From NCBI RefSeq assembly GCF_900111985.1, contig NZ_FOKI01000027.1, positions 1 to 48,044 on the forward strand: a DNA stretch of 48,044 nucleotides, written 5' to 3'. Made by a program: the position numbers and the translations under genes. Positions within the stretch are counted from its first letter, which is position 1. Every line of letters starts with the position of its first letter. Positions 17,532 through 26,287 of the stretch are shown piece after piece. The stretch is from Clostridium frigidicarnis (lineage in GTDB: Bacteria > Bacillota > Clostridia > Clostridiales > Clostridiaceae). The notes below the pieces were generated by a model. It searched no databases. It had not been told where the DNA came from and saw nothing but the letters and a program-made list of their open reading frames with translations.

Positions 17532-17657
17532 TCAGTTCAACCTCAAAGGTTGTGCTATTTTCGCATCTGTTCCTATTATCAGATTAGGAATAATTTTATA
17601 AATTCCTGCAAATCCACGATTATGTGATGTGGTATTAAACATTAATCTTGAATGTAG
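17532..17657 (-). pseudogene. Coding remnant, unrecognised
   Basis: A minus-strand frame reads HSRLMFNTTSHNRGFAGIYK, then IIPNLIIGTDAKIAQP, ending at TGA. It looks like the C-terminal piece of a conserved protein. Further coding-like sequence (VLKINDNSTLTYTRFLD) lies upstream in another frame at about 17690-17750. There is no start or ribosome site. Confidence 0.45.
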
Positions 17658-17765
17658 ATCTTTTAAAAATCCATTGGCTTAATTAGTGTATCTAAAAATC
17701 TAGTATATGTTAAGGTACTATTGTCGTTAATTTTAAGAACCTTCGTTTTAATAAGATTGATTTTT

Positions 17766-18521
17766 TTAATTAATATCAAGGATTAAGTTGGTCTTTTTTT
17801 CAATAACTATGAACATTACTATAGCAAATATAAGCATAAAACACGCTGGTAGCAATCTTTCATTAGGTACAAATACAGACCAAAATGAATTTATGAAAGT
17901 GTGAAAGATTATACACAGAAAAACACTTTTTGTTCCATACAAAATTGCTGCTAATAAAAATGATAAAGCAATGCCCGTGATAGAGAAACATAAAAAACTC
18001 ATGCTAGATTGAGGTGAGCCTGAAATGAACCACAAAGGAAGATGCCAAACAGTCCATATAATACCAACAATTACAGTACTGCTAATGATTGAAAACTTTT
18101 TCTGTAAAGCAGATTGTAAAAATCCTCGCCACCCTATTTCTTCTAATCCTCCTCCAATTATCATAATGGGAAATGCCAATATTGCAATATATAGTGGATG
18201 TTCTATAGTTGCTCCACCAAAAAGCGTTGGTAAAAATGAAAATATGAATGCTAAGCCAATAACAATAATATACCAAACAACTTGATGTCTTGGATTAAGT
18301 ATACTTTTTATAAATGATTTATAATCATTACTTGAGCTATATTTCTTTTTAATCCATATCTCGCAAATAGGTGGGGTAAGTCCTCCTGCAATAAAAAATA
18401 ACATAGACAGTGGTGTTCCATAACGCATAAGGTTCAATTGATTTGCAATTATTATAATTCCCCATAAAATCCATGATGATGCGAATGTGTACCATAAATA
18501 TCTTTTTACATCTTTCTCCAT
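17766..18521 (-). CDS. CPBP family intramembrane metalloprotease
   Basis: A 251-aa protein with about seven or eight membrane segments. The CPBP (Rce1/Abi) motifs are complete: EExxxR as GGLEEIGWRGFLQ (Glu127, Glu128, Arg132), WTVWHLPLW (His160) and FHTFINSFW (His207, Asn211). Family members cleave CAAX proteins in eukaryotes; bacterial ones often protect against bacteriocins or process small peptides. The start is an ATG shortly after the TetR gene stop, so the two form an operon transcribed from the TetR promoter. Confidence 0.85.
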   Translation of the reverse strand: MEKDVKRYLWYTFASSWILWGIIIIANQLNLMRYGTPLSMLFFIAGGLTPPICEIWIKKKYSSSNDYKSFIKSILNPRHQVVWYIIVIGLAFIFSFLPTLFGGATIEHPLYIAILAFPIMIIGGGLEEIGWRGFLQSALQKKFSIISSTVIVGIIWTVWHLPLWFISGSPQSSMSFLCFSITGIALSFLLAAILYGTKSVFLCIIFHTFINSFWSVFVPNERLLPACFMLIFAIVMFIVIEKKTNLILDIN

Positions 18522-18539
18522 TTACCTTTTTCCTCTCTA

Positions 18540-19199
18540 TTAATAAGCATTTAACATTAACAAGACAGCTTTTGATAATGTATTAATAAGACTAATTTCA
18601 TCAATTTCTATTTGGGTATTTTTAATTGGTCCATAACAGTTTATGAGAATAGAATCTCTTACAATACCATCAATAGAAGTCATGATAAAGCATAAAATAT
18701 TTTTACTAGGCAATATAGGATTAAAATATCCTATTTCAATTCCTTCATTGATTTTCTTAAATAGTTGTTGCATTAAATATTGGCTGTTTTGCATTTCAGT
18801 TATTTGAGACATGAATTTTTCTTGTCTGTCTGGATGATTGGTAAGCAATACTGTAAGTTCAAATTGAATTTTTCCTGTGGTAGTCATGTTTTCTTTTAAG
18901 TTTTTTCCTATGAAATCAAAGATGCTTTCAATAACTTCTTTTGGGGTGGTGCTACTTTGTATGATTTCATCTATATTTTGTTTATAACCAGCATTAGTAT
19001 TAGACTTGTTAATTAATGCGATTAATATATCGTCTATGTCTGAATAATAACAATATATTCCACCTTGGCTCACCCCAGATTTTTTAATAATATCTTTCAT
19101 TGTAATTTCATATAACGGTTTGTTTTTACATACAGAAAAAGCAGCTTCTAAAATTGAATTTTTTTTATTATTTATATATTCAGTGCTAACTTTTGGCAT
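18540..19199 (-). CDS. TetR family transcriptional regulator
   Basis: A 219-aa protein. The N-terminal HTH is clear: ILEAAFSVCKNKPLYEITMK, then KKSGVSQGGIYCYYSDIDDIL (about residues 16-58). The C-terminal ligand domain is helical and weakly like TetR_C_6/BetI-type regulators. ATG behind AGGAGGTAAAT. It is first in an operon with the CPBP protease and sits directly behind a palindrome at its own promoter, so it probably represses itself and the protease gene. The inducer is unknown. Confidence 0.85.
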   Translation of the reverse strand: MPKVSTEYINNKKNSILEAAFSVCKNKPLYEITMKDIIKKSGVSQGGIYCYYSDIDDILIALINKSNTNAGYKQNIDEIIQSSTTPKEVIESIFDFIGKNLKENMTTTGKIQFELTVLLTNHPDRQEKFMSQITEMQNSQYLMQQLFKKINEGIEIGYFNPILPSKNILCFIMTSIDGIVRDSILINCYGPIKNTQIEIDEISLINTLSKAVLLMLNAY

Positions 19200-19219
19200 A
19201 TTTACCTCCTTTTAAATAT

Positions 19220-19294
19220 AAATGACTCTAGTGTCATTTATATAATATCACTTTGTTTTTTAGAAGGCAAGATAATAATGGATATAGTGTCATT
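19220..19294 (-). promoter_or_regulatory. TetR operon promoter with operator
   Basis: On the minus strand, TTGCCT (19265-19270) and TATTAT (19242-19247) are 17 bases apart. Just downstream lies AAATGACTCTAGTGTCATTT (19220-19239), a near-perfect palindrome. A second TGACACTA half-box stands upstream of the -35 at 19285-19293. The layout suits autorepression by the TetR protein. Confidence 0.65.
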
Positions 19295-19472
19295 ATTATC
19301 TAAACAAAAATACAATACCTTTCCATATATTAAATTACATAAAGGTATATCTTTATGTAGGGTTAAAAAGGCTTATAAAATATAGTAGACATTAAAAATA
19401 ATTTTTATATACTATAATCATTAATTAAACTTATATATATAAAGCTATATCTTTCTTATAGATATAATATTA

Positions 19473-19505
19473 AAAATACAACTGAAATTTGGTATCTTTA
19501 TATTA
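19473..19505 (+). repeat. 33-bp motif, copy B
   Basis: AAAATACAACTGAAATTTGG then TATCTTTATATTA, identical to copy A over the full 33 bases. An AT-rich tract with TGTAAAC words follows (19640-19830). Confidence 0.75.
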
Positions 19506-19540
19506 CGAATTTTAAAGGCTTAAAAATAGTTATAGCAAGG

Positions 19541-19587
19541 AGATAAATTATAAAGAAATAATTAAATTTATTTCTTTATAATTATCT
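19541..19587. repeat. Long AT-rich inverted repeat
   Basis: AGATaAATTATAAAGAAATA pairs with its complement ending AATTATCT, with a single bulged A. There is no T-run. It lies just after motif copy B. Confidence 0.6.
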
Positions 19588-19858
19588 AAAAATATAATGA
19601 TAATATCAAATTTTTAAATATAAATTAAGTGATATAAAGCCAATAAATAAAGGCAAATAAACAAATATATAAACAATTTTGAAATTAAAAAAATATATAT
19701 AAATAATTATAATTACATTTACTAATATATAAACACAATTGTAAACAAAATAGTTTGTGTAAAGATATGGTTTTTTAAACAAACAATTATATATATAAAT
19801 AATAAAACAAATAAAAATGTAAACATTATAGTAAATAGAGTGAGTTTTCATTTGGGTT

Positions 19859-20110
19859 AGGCACACGAAATAGACTAGCATTAGGAAGATTGAAATGAAT
19901 TGACAATTGACGATTGAGAATTGACAATTGGAGGATAAATCTTCTTAGGAAGATTTTTAAATTTTAAAAATATAATTAAAGAAAATATGTGATTTTTGGC
20001 CTAAACTTTCAACTTTCCACTCTCAACCTTCAACTTTATATTTAGGAAGTCCGTGACTTTCAACAATAATCGTCAATCGTCAATTCTCAATTAAAAAAGG
20101 GCGCAGCCTT
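19859..20110. repeat. Composite repeat copy with complementary arms
   Basis: Starts with an AGGCACACG scrap of the palindromic family. Then: ACAATTGACGATTGAGAATT units, CTTCTTAGGAAGA hairpin, TGTGATTTTTGGCC, CTTTCAACTTTCCACTC units, and the arm CGTCAATCGTCAATTCTC complementary to the start, then AAAAAAGGGCGCAGCC. Confidence 0.75.
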
Positions 20111-20886
20111 TTGTTCTTTACAGTATGTGAATGTTATAAGAATTAATCTAGAACCTAGCATAGACATGGTATACTCTACCCTACTTAGTAGGAGGATGTT
20201 ACAGGTTATACTTATAAGATAAATATATAGCTTATAGCGAAGCTAATTAAATAAAGGATCACTGTTAATGTTTAAGATAATCTATAAAAGGTGAATTTTT
20301 GAATAGCTATGAAAATAAACTGAATTGAATTTTATGTATAAGGGGGAATCATGGAGTTAAGTATTAAACTATTCTTAAATCACATAGGAAGACAAATTTA
20401 AAAAAGTACTTCCTATTTAATCTGTATAAGAATTTATCTAAAATTTAAAGATGTTATATCCCACTTCTATAAGATAGGATTAAGAGAGCTTTAAATACTA
20501 TAGATATAAAAATTAAATATCTTTATGGGGGGGAGGATATTTAAGGAACTTAACTCCATAATATATCTACTACATTAGTAAGTATGTCCATAAATATAAT
20601 CTTTAAACATATTATTTTACATTTATTAAAGAATTTTTTAATAATCGAAAGTTATGGTGTAAGGTATCACTTCAATGTTTATACTATGTCTATTAGATCT
20701 AACACTCTAATCTTCTACAAGTTGGAGAATACGTGACTTTTAGGGATAAGAACTTGATATTGAACTTGTAACTATATATTTGTCACATTCTTAAGGCTGC
20801 GATAACTTTTAATTCTCAATTTAAAGGGAGAGCTAGAAGTGGTAAATTAGAGTTTATGTATTGGAAGTTATAAGTTTCAAGTTGTA
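20111..20886. other. Gene-free region with long-range pairing
   Basis: No long gene. ATGGAGTTAAG (20351-20361) is exactly complementary to CTTAACTCCAT (20549-20559). Inside are AGGAAG / CTTCCT (20386-20414) and AGATAT / ATATCT pairs. A 16-codon frame (MELSIKLFLNHIGRQI) starts at 20351 behind AAGGGGG. A structured RNA or leader peptide is possible. Confidence 0.35.
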
Positions 20887-21011
20887 AGGCACATGAAAGA
20901 AAATAACAAGGAGGCGATATTAGTTCATGGTACAGGCTATGGGATAATATTACTAACGCAGTATGACAAGAAATAGATTAGCATACTGATTGTTATTTTT
21001 TGAATGCTCCT
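20887..21011. repeat. Palindromic repeat, long form, reversed
   Basis: AGGCACATGAAAGAAAATAA opens the element, and TGTTATTTTTTGAATGCTCCT closes it. The inner GCGATATTAG, CATAGCCTG-type and ACTAACGCAGTATGAC words match the 14075 copy in the opposite orientation. Confidence 0.8.
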
Positions 21012-21089
21012 AAGACCTTTTGGAAAATAATTAAGCAACATAAATATATATAAGGCCGAATAAATTGTAACAGGGGGGTGAGTGCGTTT

Positions 21090-22043
21090 ATGCGGCCTAG
21101 AAGTAAAAATCTTATTAAGATAATAGGGGTTATGGCCATAGGTATTATTATAGTATTTTGTGTTAATGGAAGATATAATGATAATATTTCGAAAGTTTTA
21201 AAAGATATAGAAAATAATAATTATGTTATTAAAGATAAAGTATTGGATTTCTTAGGTATAAACATATATAATCCCACGTCAATATTGGAGAAGGAAATCT
21301 CTTTTATAGCTATGGATGGAGATATTGAAGCAAAGAAGGAGGCTGCATGGGAGTTAAACCCTTTTGTAATGAATGAAGCTAGCATCAACAAAGAAAGTTT
21401 AGAAAATAAGGATGATGTAAATACAGAACTGAAAAAGAATTTGGATAAATCTAAACCTGAGGTGCTTATTTATCATAGCCATAATCAAGAGAGCTATGGT
21501 GATGAGGCATACAGTAGAGATAACTCAAAAAATATAGTGTCTGTAGGTAATGAACTTGCAAAAAATCTTGAGGAGAATTACGGAATATCAGTAATACATG
21601 ATAAAACAATACATGATGAATTAAGATCAAATGCTTATACAAAATCAGGAGAAACTTTGGATAAATATTTAAGCAAGTATAAGGATTTTAAAATTATAAT
21701 AGATATTCATAGAGATTCAGGACCATCAAAGGCATCAACTACTACAAAGGTAAATGGTGAAGATGTAGCAAAATTTATGCTTGTAATATCAAAAAGAAGA
21801 CCTAACATAAATAAAAATATGAAACTTGTAAATGAACTTATAAACATTAGCAATAAATTATATCCAGGATTTTGTAGTGGAACATTCACATATGGCCACG
21901 GAATAAATGGATTTAATCAAGATAAAAATTCGAATCTTTTATTAGTTGAAGTTGGAACGGAAAAAAATACATCAAAGGAGGCTCAGTTAACAGGAAAATA
22001 TATAGCAAGAATTTTAGCTGAAAGTATAAATAAGAAGAAATAA
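21090..22043 (+). CDS. spoIIP: Stage II sporulation protein P
   Basis: A 317-aa protein with one N-terminal membrane anchor (IIGVMAIGIIIVFCV) and a spore-engulfment SpoIIP domain. Signature segments are EVLIYHSHNQESYGD (HTHxxESY-type active site), then NAYTKSGETLDKYL, IIIDIHRDSG and LLVEVGTEKNTSKEA. SpoIIP works with SpoIID and SpoIIM as amidase/endopeptidase that thins septal peptidoglycan during engulfment. ATG 21090 is chosen since GGGGGGTGAG lies 7 bases ahead; a GTG at 21078 would overlap that site. Its stop codon TAA runs directly into a palindromic repeat. It points to an endospore former. Confidence 0.9.
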   Translation: MRPRSKNLIKIIGVMAIGIIIVFCVNGRYNDNISKVLKDIENNNYVIKDKVLDFLGINIYNPTSILEKEISFIAMDGDIEAKKEAAWELNPFVMNEASINKESLENKDDVNTELKKNLDKSKPEVLIYHSHNQESYGDEAYSRDNSKNIVSVGNELAKNLEENYGISVIHDKTIHDELRSNAYTKSGETLDKYLSKYKDFKIIIDIHRDSGPSKASTTTKVNGEDVAKFMLVISKRRPNINKNMKLVNELINISNKLYPGFCSGTFTYGHGINGFNQDKNSNLLLVEVGTEKNTSKEAQLTGKYIARILAESINKKK

Positions 22044-22135
22044 GGCACATGAAAGAAAATAACAAGTCAAAGATACCATGTATATTTTGTGTCAGAGAAC
22101 GAAAGGAACGCCCTTTTTTACTGCAACTTGTCACT
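22043..22135. repeat. Chimeric repeat: palindromic half joined to a composite-repeat tail
   Basis: AGGCACATGAAAGAAAATAA ... TATTTTGTGTCAGA is followed directly by ACGCCCTTTTTTACTGCAAC and TTGTCACTC, the tail of the other family in reverse. It looks like recombination between two repeat types. Confidence 0.65.
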
Positions 22136-22262
22136 CATTAAAGTTTTCAGAACGGATCTTTATTCAGGTGGTGTTATAGGTTGTATCCATAAGGTAAATA
22201 TTTTTATGAGTATAGATAAGTTCCTTTAAGATTTAGATAAAAATATGTATTTAAAAATCACT

Positions 22263-22342
22263 TAATAAAGATACCAAATTTCCATTGTGTTTAATAATAT
22301 ATTTATAAAAAAATACAACTGAAATTTGGTATCTTTATATTA
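22263..22342 (+). repeat. 33-bp motif, copy C, with inverted partner
   Basis: The direct copy is at 22310-22342. A reverse copy (AAAGATACCAAATTTCC) lies 25 bases upstream. Together they make a hairpin of about 18 bp. Confidence 0.7.
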
Positions 22343-23130
22343 TAGATTTTTATATAGGAATAAGTTTAAATAGATTTAGATAATATATTATAGTATGTAC
22401 ATATATATATTAAAAAATAAGTAATTTAATTAGATAAGCTTGAAATAAAATAAGTATGAAGTTTCATTTAAAAATAAGCAGGACTACCCTTCAAATTTAT
22501 GTTAGAAATCCTTTAATTTCAATAGAATAAACAAATATATTTGTATAGAAAAGTACAAATATATAAACCTAAATAAAAATAGAAATGTTTACAAATGTGT
22601 TTGTGTTTACATATGTATTTATTACATGTGATATGCATTTAAAAATAATAAGAAATATAAAAGTTATATACAAATCAATATACATAATTAAATACAAAAA
22701 TAAAAATATAAAATTAAATAAAATTAAAAACGTAAATGTAAATGTAAACAATAATAGATACAAATATATAAATAAAAAACACTAAAATATATTTTTAATA
22801 TACCTCAGTGTTCAATAGAATTTGCTATTTAGTTTTTCACACATTACTATCTCCAATCTTAATATTTATTAAATAAGATTATCTAAAGCTTATTTATATA
22901 TGTTCTAAAAAAGTTTATTCATTTGAATTTAAACTGTGATTTTAGTAATTGATAATAATGTAAATTATCAACTTATGAACTTTATTAATTAGAACTTATA
23001 TATTACTATATTGGTTAAACAATTATTATAAAATCATATATATTATAGCAATAACACTTAAGCGTATTTTAAAATTTAACTGTAGCTTATATTTAATATA
23101 GTATTATTATCAATCATAAATACCTAGTAA
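22343..23130. other. Gene-free AT-rich region
   Basis: Includes a GTAAACA/GTTTACA-rich tract at 22540-22760. Frames in this tract are low-complexity Asn/Lys/Ile runs and are not accepted as genes. Confidence 0.55.
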
Positions 23131-23135
23131 AGTAA

Positions 23136-23285
23136 CTATCCAATTGAGTTAATTTGCATAAATTGTAATGCTTCAATAGCTTCTATTTCATAGTCTTTGT
23201 CCATATTAAAAAGTCCCTTTTCTTCAGTTTTTTCTTCCTTAACTAATTCTCCATTGAAAACTTTCTTTAAAAACTTCTTTAACAT
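23136..23285 (-). CDS. Small protein, 49 aa, strong ribosome site
   Basis: Begins MLKKFLKKVFNGELVKEEK, continues with KGLFNMDKDYEIEAIEALQ and ends FMQINSIG. The N-terminus is a basic amphipathic helix and the rest is acidic. The ATG is preceded by GGGAGGAAACAAA, a strong site, which supports real translation. It has no Cys, no signal peptide and no membrane helix. No modifying enzymes are adjacent. It could be a short regulatory protein, a peptide precursor or a toxin-like amphipathic peptide; the sequence does not decide. Confidence 0.55.
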   Translation of the reverse strand: MLKKFLKKVFNGELVKEEKTEEKGLFNMDKDYEIEAIEALQFMQINSIG

Positions 23286-23541
23286 AATTTGTTTCCTCCC
23301 TTAATTTGTTTTGTTTGACCTTATGTATTTATTATAGCTTGTATCAATAAAGCCAACCATTTAAGTAAATTACAAAGTAACAGTTATAACTTACACTTTT
23401 GTAATACCAATGTATGGATTAAATAAAATGATTAAAAAGTAAGTTGTCCACTATTGTATAAGAAATTATTACCAATAATTAAACTTTAATACAATATTTA
23501 TCAAATTAAAGAGTAAATATTTTTGAATGTGCATAATAAGA

Positions 23542-23584
23542 AAAAGCCATGAATGAAGTTTTTTAACTTTAATTCATGGCTTTT
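23542..23584 (-). terminator. Terminator of the sigma/anti-sigma operon
   Basis: A perfect 13-bp stem AAAAGCCATGAAT / ATTCATGGCTTTT; on the minus strand it continues into CTTTTTCTT. About 140 bases past the anti-sigma gene stop. Confidence 0.75.
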
Positions 23585-23723
23585 ATGAATTTAATTAAGT
23601 GTATACAGATTTAACTTTATAAGATAGTATACATTTTCATAACAATAAAATCATAAGCGTTAGTCAGCTAGTTTGCGTAGCTTAGACCTCACTTTTCGGT
23701 TAGATGATGAAAAGAACACCATC

Positions 23724-24815
23724 TTAAGGAAGAGTCATTCTATTAAATTCAACCTTATCTACTGTAGATCCATTTGGATTTTCAATTTCTAAAGTGAACT
23801 TATTTGCATTATCAAAGGAAGTAATACCATCAAAAACAATTTTTAAAGTGGCTCCCCCACCAGGTAAAGTCTCTGTAGAAGCTGAAGATGAGATATATCT
23901 TTTATTATTTTCATCAACTAAGGTTGCTCGATGTACTATTTTTGCCTCATCACCAGCAACTAGATAGTCAAATTCTAAGTTCATACTAGTTGGTAGCGAT
24001 GTAGCTTTATAAACTTTAATGTTTGGGTTATCATTGTTAAATGAATAGTTTATGTTTTTACCTTCTTTAAATTTATCATCTAGCTTTATTGATGTCTCAA
24101 AATTCAAATCTTGAGACAGAATTACTGTATCAACTAAATGGGCAAATACTATTTTTTCTACATTAATTTTTAGTGTGTCCATAGTTGGTATTTTAGCAGA
24201 ATCTGATGTAAGTAATATTTTGAAATTTAATATATTATTCTCGATATTACTTTTATCTAATATAGAATAACCACTTAAAGCAAGATTAGAAACAGGTGTA
24301 TTTGTTTTATAAATAATCTCACCATTTTCATTGTACAAATCCACATCCATAGTAACACCGAATTGGTTAAGATCTTCTGGTATCATTGAATTATCTTTAA
24401 TTTTAATTTCAAAATCTAAGGCAATGTGTCCAGAATCAACTAATATATTGTTAAGGTTCATATTAAACTTGTCACTAGAAACTTCTGTATCTGATATCTT
24501 TTGAACATAATCATTTTTAACGGCACTTTCTATGCCTGGATTTTTAAAGCTAAAAACAAATTGTTCAATGGCAGCTCTAACAGGGCTTGATAAACCTATA
24601 GTTGTAGCTAATGCTAAACTAGCTGCAGTTAAATAGTATTTTCTTTTTTTAGACTTAGTTTTTTTATTATATGATTTTAAGTTTACACATTTTAAATCAT
24701 TTGAATTATCATTTCTAATTGTGTCAAAGGCAGTATCTATCTTGTTTAAAACACTAGGGGGAATGGTTATGTCCTCATTTTTTAGGTTTAATAAATCTTT
24801 TTCTAAGTTATCCAT
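23724..24815 (-). CDS. DUF4179-type anti-sigma factor
   Basis: A 363-aa protein with a cytosolic N-terminus (MDNLEKDLLNLKNEDITIPP), one membrane segment (about residues 59-80, with AASLALATTIGLSSPVRAA) and a large extracytoplasmic domain. The layout short helix, TM, then FSFKNPGIESAV and beta-rich domains fits DUF4179 proteins, which are encoded next to ECF sigma factors and hold them at the membrane. The start overlaps the sigma gene end by spacing (3 bases between stop and start), so both are translated together. The signal sensed outside is unknown. Confidence 0.8.
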   Translation of the reverse strand: MDNLEKDLLNLKNEDITIPPSVLNKIDTAFDTIRNDNSNDLKCVNLKSYNKKTKSKKRKYYLTAASLALATTIGLSSPVRAAIEQFVFSFKNPGIESAVKNDYVQKISDTEVSSDKFNMNLNNILVDSGHIALDFEIKIKDNSMIPEDLNQFGVTMDVDLYNENGEIIYKTNTPVSNLALSGYSILDKSNIENNILNFKILLTSDSAKIPTMDTLKINVEKIVFAHLVDTVILSQDLNFETSIKLDDKFKEGKNINYSFNNDNPNIKVYKATSLPTSMNLEFDYLVAGDEAKIVHRATLVDENNKRYISSSASTETLPGGGATLKIVFDGITSFDNANKFTLEIENPNGSTVDKVEFNRMTLP

Positions 24816-24818
24816 AAT

Positions 24819-25328
24819 TTAATTATCCTCCTTATTAACACCATAAAAATCTCTTAAATCATTTCGTGCTCTACATAGTCTAGATTTTATAGTTCCTTCT
24901 TTTTCATTTAGAATTGAGCAAATTTCTTTTATACTAAATCCCATAATGTAATATAGAATAATTACAAGTTTATAATCTTTTTTTAGTTTATTTATAGCTT
25001 CCTTTAATTCAAGATCTTTTATAGATCCATCTTTACAGCCTATATTATAAGCATCATCAAGGGCTATATTAGGTTTACGTTTATTTAAGATGCAGTTGCA
25101 TTTATTTATGAAAATTCTAACTACCCAGGTATTAAAGTATTTAGAATCCTTTAGGGTATTAACTTTTTCATATGCTGTTAGTATGGTGTCTTGTATAGCA
25201 TCTCCTATATCTTCATCGTTCTCCACCATGTTTTTACCTATTTTATATAGTGTAGGCGTACATGAATTTATAGCTTCTATAAAAGCTTCCTTATCTTTAT
25301 TAAGGGATTGTTCTATTGATAGTTCCAT
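24819..25328 (-). CDS. ECF-type RNA polymerase sigma factor
   Basis: A 169-aa protein. Region 2 (DAIQDTILTAYEKVNTLKDS then YFNTWVVRIFINKC) and region 4 (KEAINKLKKDYKLVIILYYI then GFSIKEICSILNEKEGTIKS, RLCRARNDLR) are both complete, as in SigV/SigW-like ECF factors. ATG behind CGGAGGTAAC. It is followed directly by its membrane anti-sigma partner. Probably controls an envelope stress response and its own promoter. Confidence 0.9.
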   Translation of the reverse strand: MELSIEQSLNKDKEAFIEAINSCTPTLYKIGKNMVENDEDIGDAIQDTILTAYEKVNTLKDSKYFNTWVVRIFINKCNCILNKRKPNIALDDAYNIGCKDGSIKDLELKEAINKLKKDYKLVIILYYIMGFSIKEICSILNEKEGTIKSRLCRARNDLRDFYGVNKEDN

Positions 25329-25376
25329 TAATTGTTACCTCCGAAAATAATTAGGCAATTAAAAGTTTAGTACACT

Positions 25377-25410
25377 ATATTAGATAAGTAAACTTCTAGA
25401 AAGGTTGCAA
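25377..25410 (-). promoter_or_regulatory. Sigma-factor operon promoter, possibly ECF type
   Basis: On the minus strand TTGCAACCTTT (25400-25410) resembles an ECF -35 element (GCAAC), and TATCTAAT follows at about the right distance. TTGCAA with TTATCT at 17 bases would also serve sigma A. A palindromic repeat begins 2 bases upstream. Confidence 0.5.
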
Positions 25411-25412
25411 TA

Positions 25413-25468
25413 AGGCACATGAAAGAAAATAATAAGTCAAAGATGCAATGTATATTTTAGATCAGACA
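25413..25468. repeat. Palindromic repeat, half copy
   Basis: AGGCACATGAAAGAAAATAA, then AGTCAAAGATGCAATG and TATATTTTAGATCAGACA. The other half is missing. It lies between the ECF promoter and the damaged LytTR-type promoter. Confidence 0.75.
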
Positions 25469-25473
25469 AGTAT

Positions 25474-25522
25474 GTCCAGTTGTCCCCAAGCCCTTAAAAA
25501 AATGCATATTCCATGGTATATC
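25474..25522 (+). promoter_or_regulatory. LytTR-type promoter P0, only one half-site
   Basis: TGTCCAGTTGTCCCC is followed, 15 bases after its GTT, by TTAAAA (25494-25499), then a 17-base spacer and TATATC with an extended TGG. This is the geometry of P1 and P2. The distal direct repeat expected about 21 bases upstream is absent; a palindromic repeat occupies that place. Confidence 0.5.
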
Positions 25523-25617
25523 TGAATAATCCAGGATTATAGCACTTTTTATCGCCCACTTTGTAAGAGGATGGGAGTGATAAATATAAGATAAGAAAAT
25601 AATAAGGAGTGGGAAGC

Positions 25618-26210
25618 GTGTTTAAAGTGTTAAGGATAAACTTAAGTAAAGTAATACCATATTTATTGGTATTTAGTTTTTTATTAATAGCTTTTGTGGT
25701 TATCAATATTAAGGAAAAAGCAAAGTTAGTTGAGTTATTACCATTAATTATGCTTATAATTGTATTTGTGTTTTTATAAATAAATATAATTAAAGATGTA
25801 CTTAAAAGAAAAGTAACCTTATTATGGGGAGTAATAACTTTAGTATTTTTTCCAACTATATTAGGAGTTATTGCGTATACATTATCTAGAAATGGAACCT
25901 TAGATTATAAAAATAAAAAGAAATTTGTTATTAGTATGTTCTTAGGGAGTGTTTGTAGCTTTCTAATTGTAGTATTTTCAATAATACAATGGGATACGTG
26001 CCAATCCTCGTTAATAATCATATGAATGCTTTATTACTTTTTTTAGCACCAATAATATTCTTTATTTCTATGGGACTACTTTGTATGTTTAATTACGAAA
26101 AAAGTGGAAATGTTTACAGAAAACATATATGTATGTGTCTGTATTTTCAATATGATACCTTTTTTTATAAGCATAATGACTTTAAGTTTTTTTGGATACT
26201 AAAATCTTAG
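25618..26210 (+). pseudogene. Broken polytopic membrane protein
   Basis: GTG 25618 has AAGGAGTGGG ahead and encodes VFKVLRINLSKVIPYLLVF, but meets TAA at 25777. The same frame continues with LLWGVITLVFFPTILGVIAY and FVISMFLGSVCSFLIVVFSI. A shift near 25990 is needed to reach VPILVNNHMNALLLFLAPII. Pieced together it would be a protein of about 150-190 aa with five membrane segments. It follows the damaged P0 promoter, so it was probably once part of the same regulon. Family not recognised. Confidence 0.6.
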
Positions 26211-26287
26211 TATAAAACAATTAATGGATTATAAATAAATAGCCTTTGCTTAATCCTAAATGACAATTTTAAATTTAGGAGGGCATT

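Noticed and set aside
19606-19881. 91-codon minus-strand frame
   Set aside because: Tyr/Ile/Phe-rich product of AT-rich repeat sequence; no ribosome site.
22540-22790. Open frames of 60-66 codons in the AT-rich tract
   Set aside because: Low-complexity Asn/Lys/Ile or Phe/Leu composition on both strands and no ribosome site.
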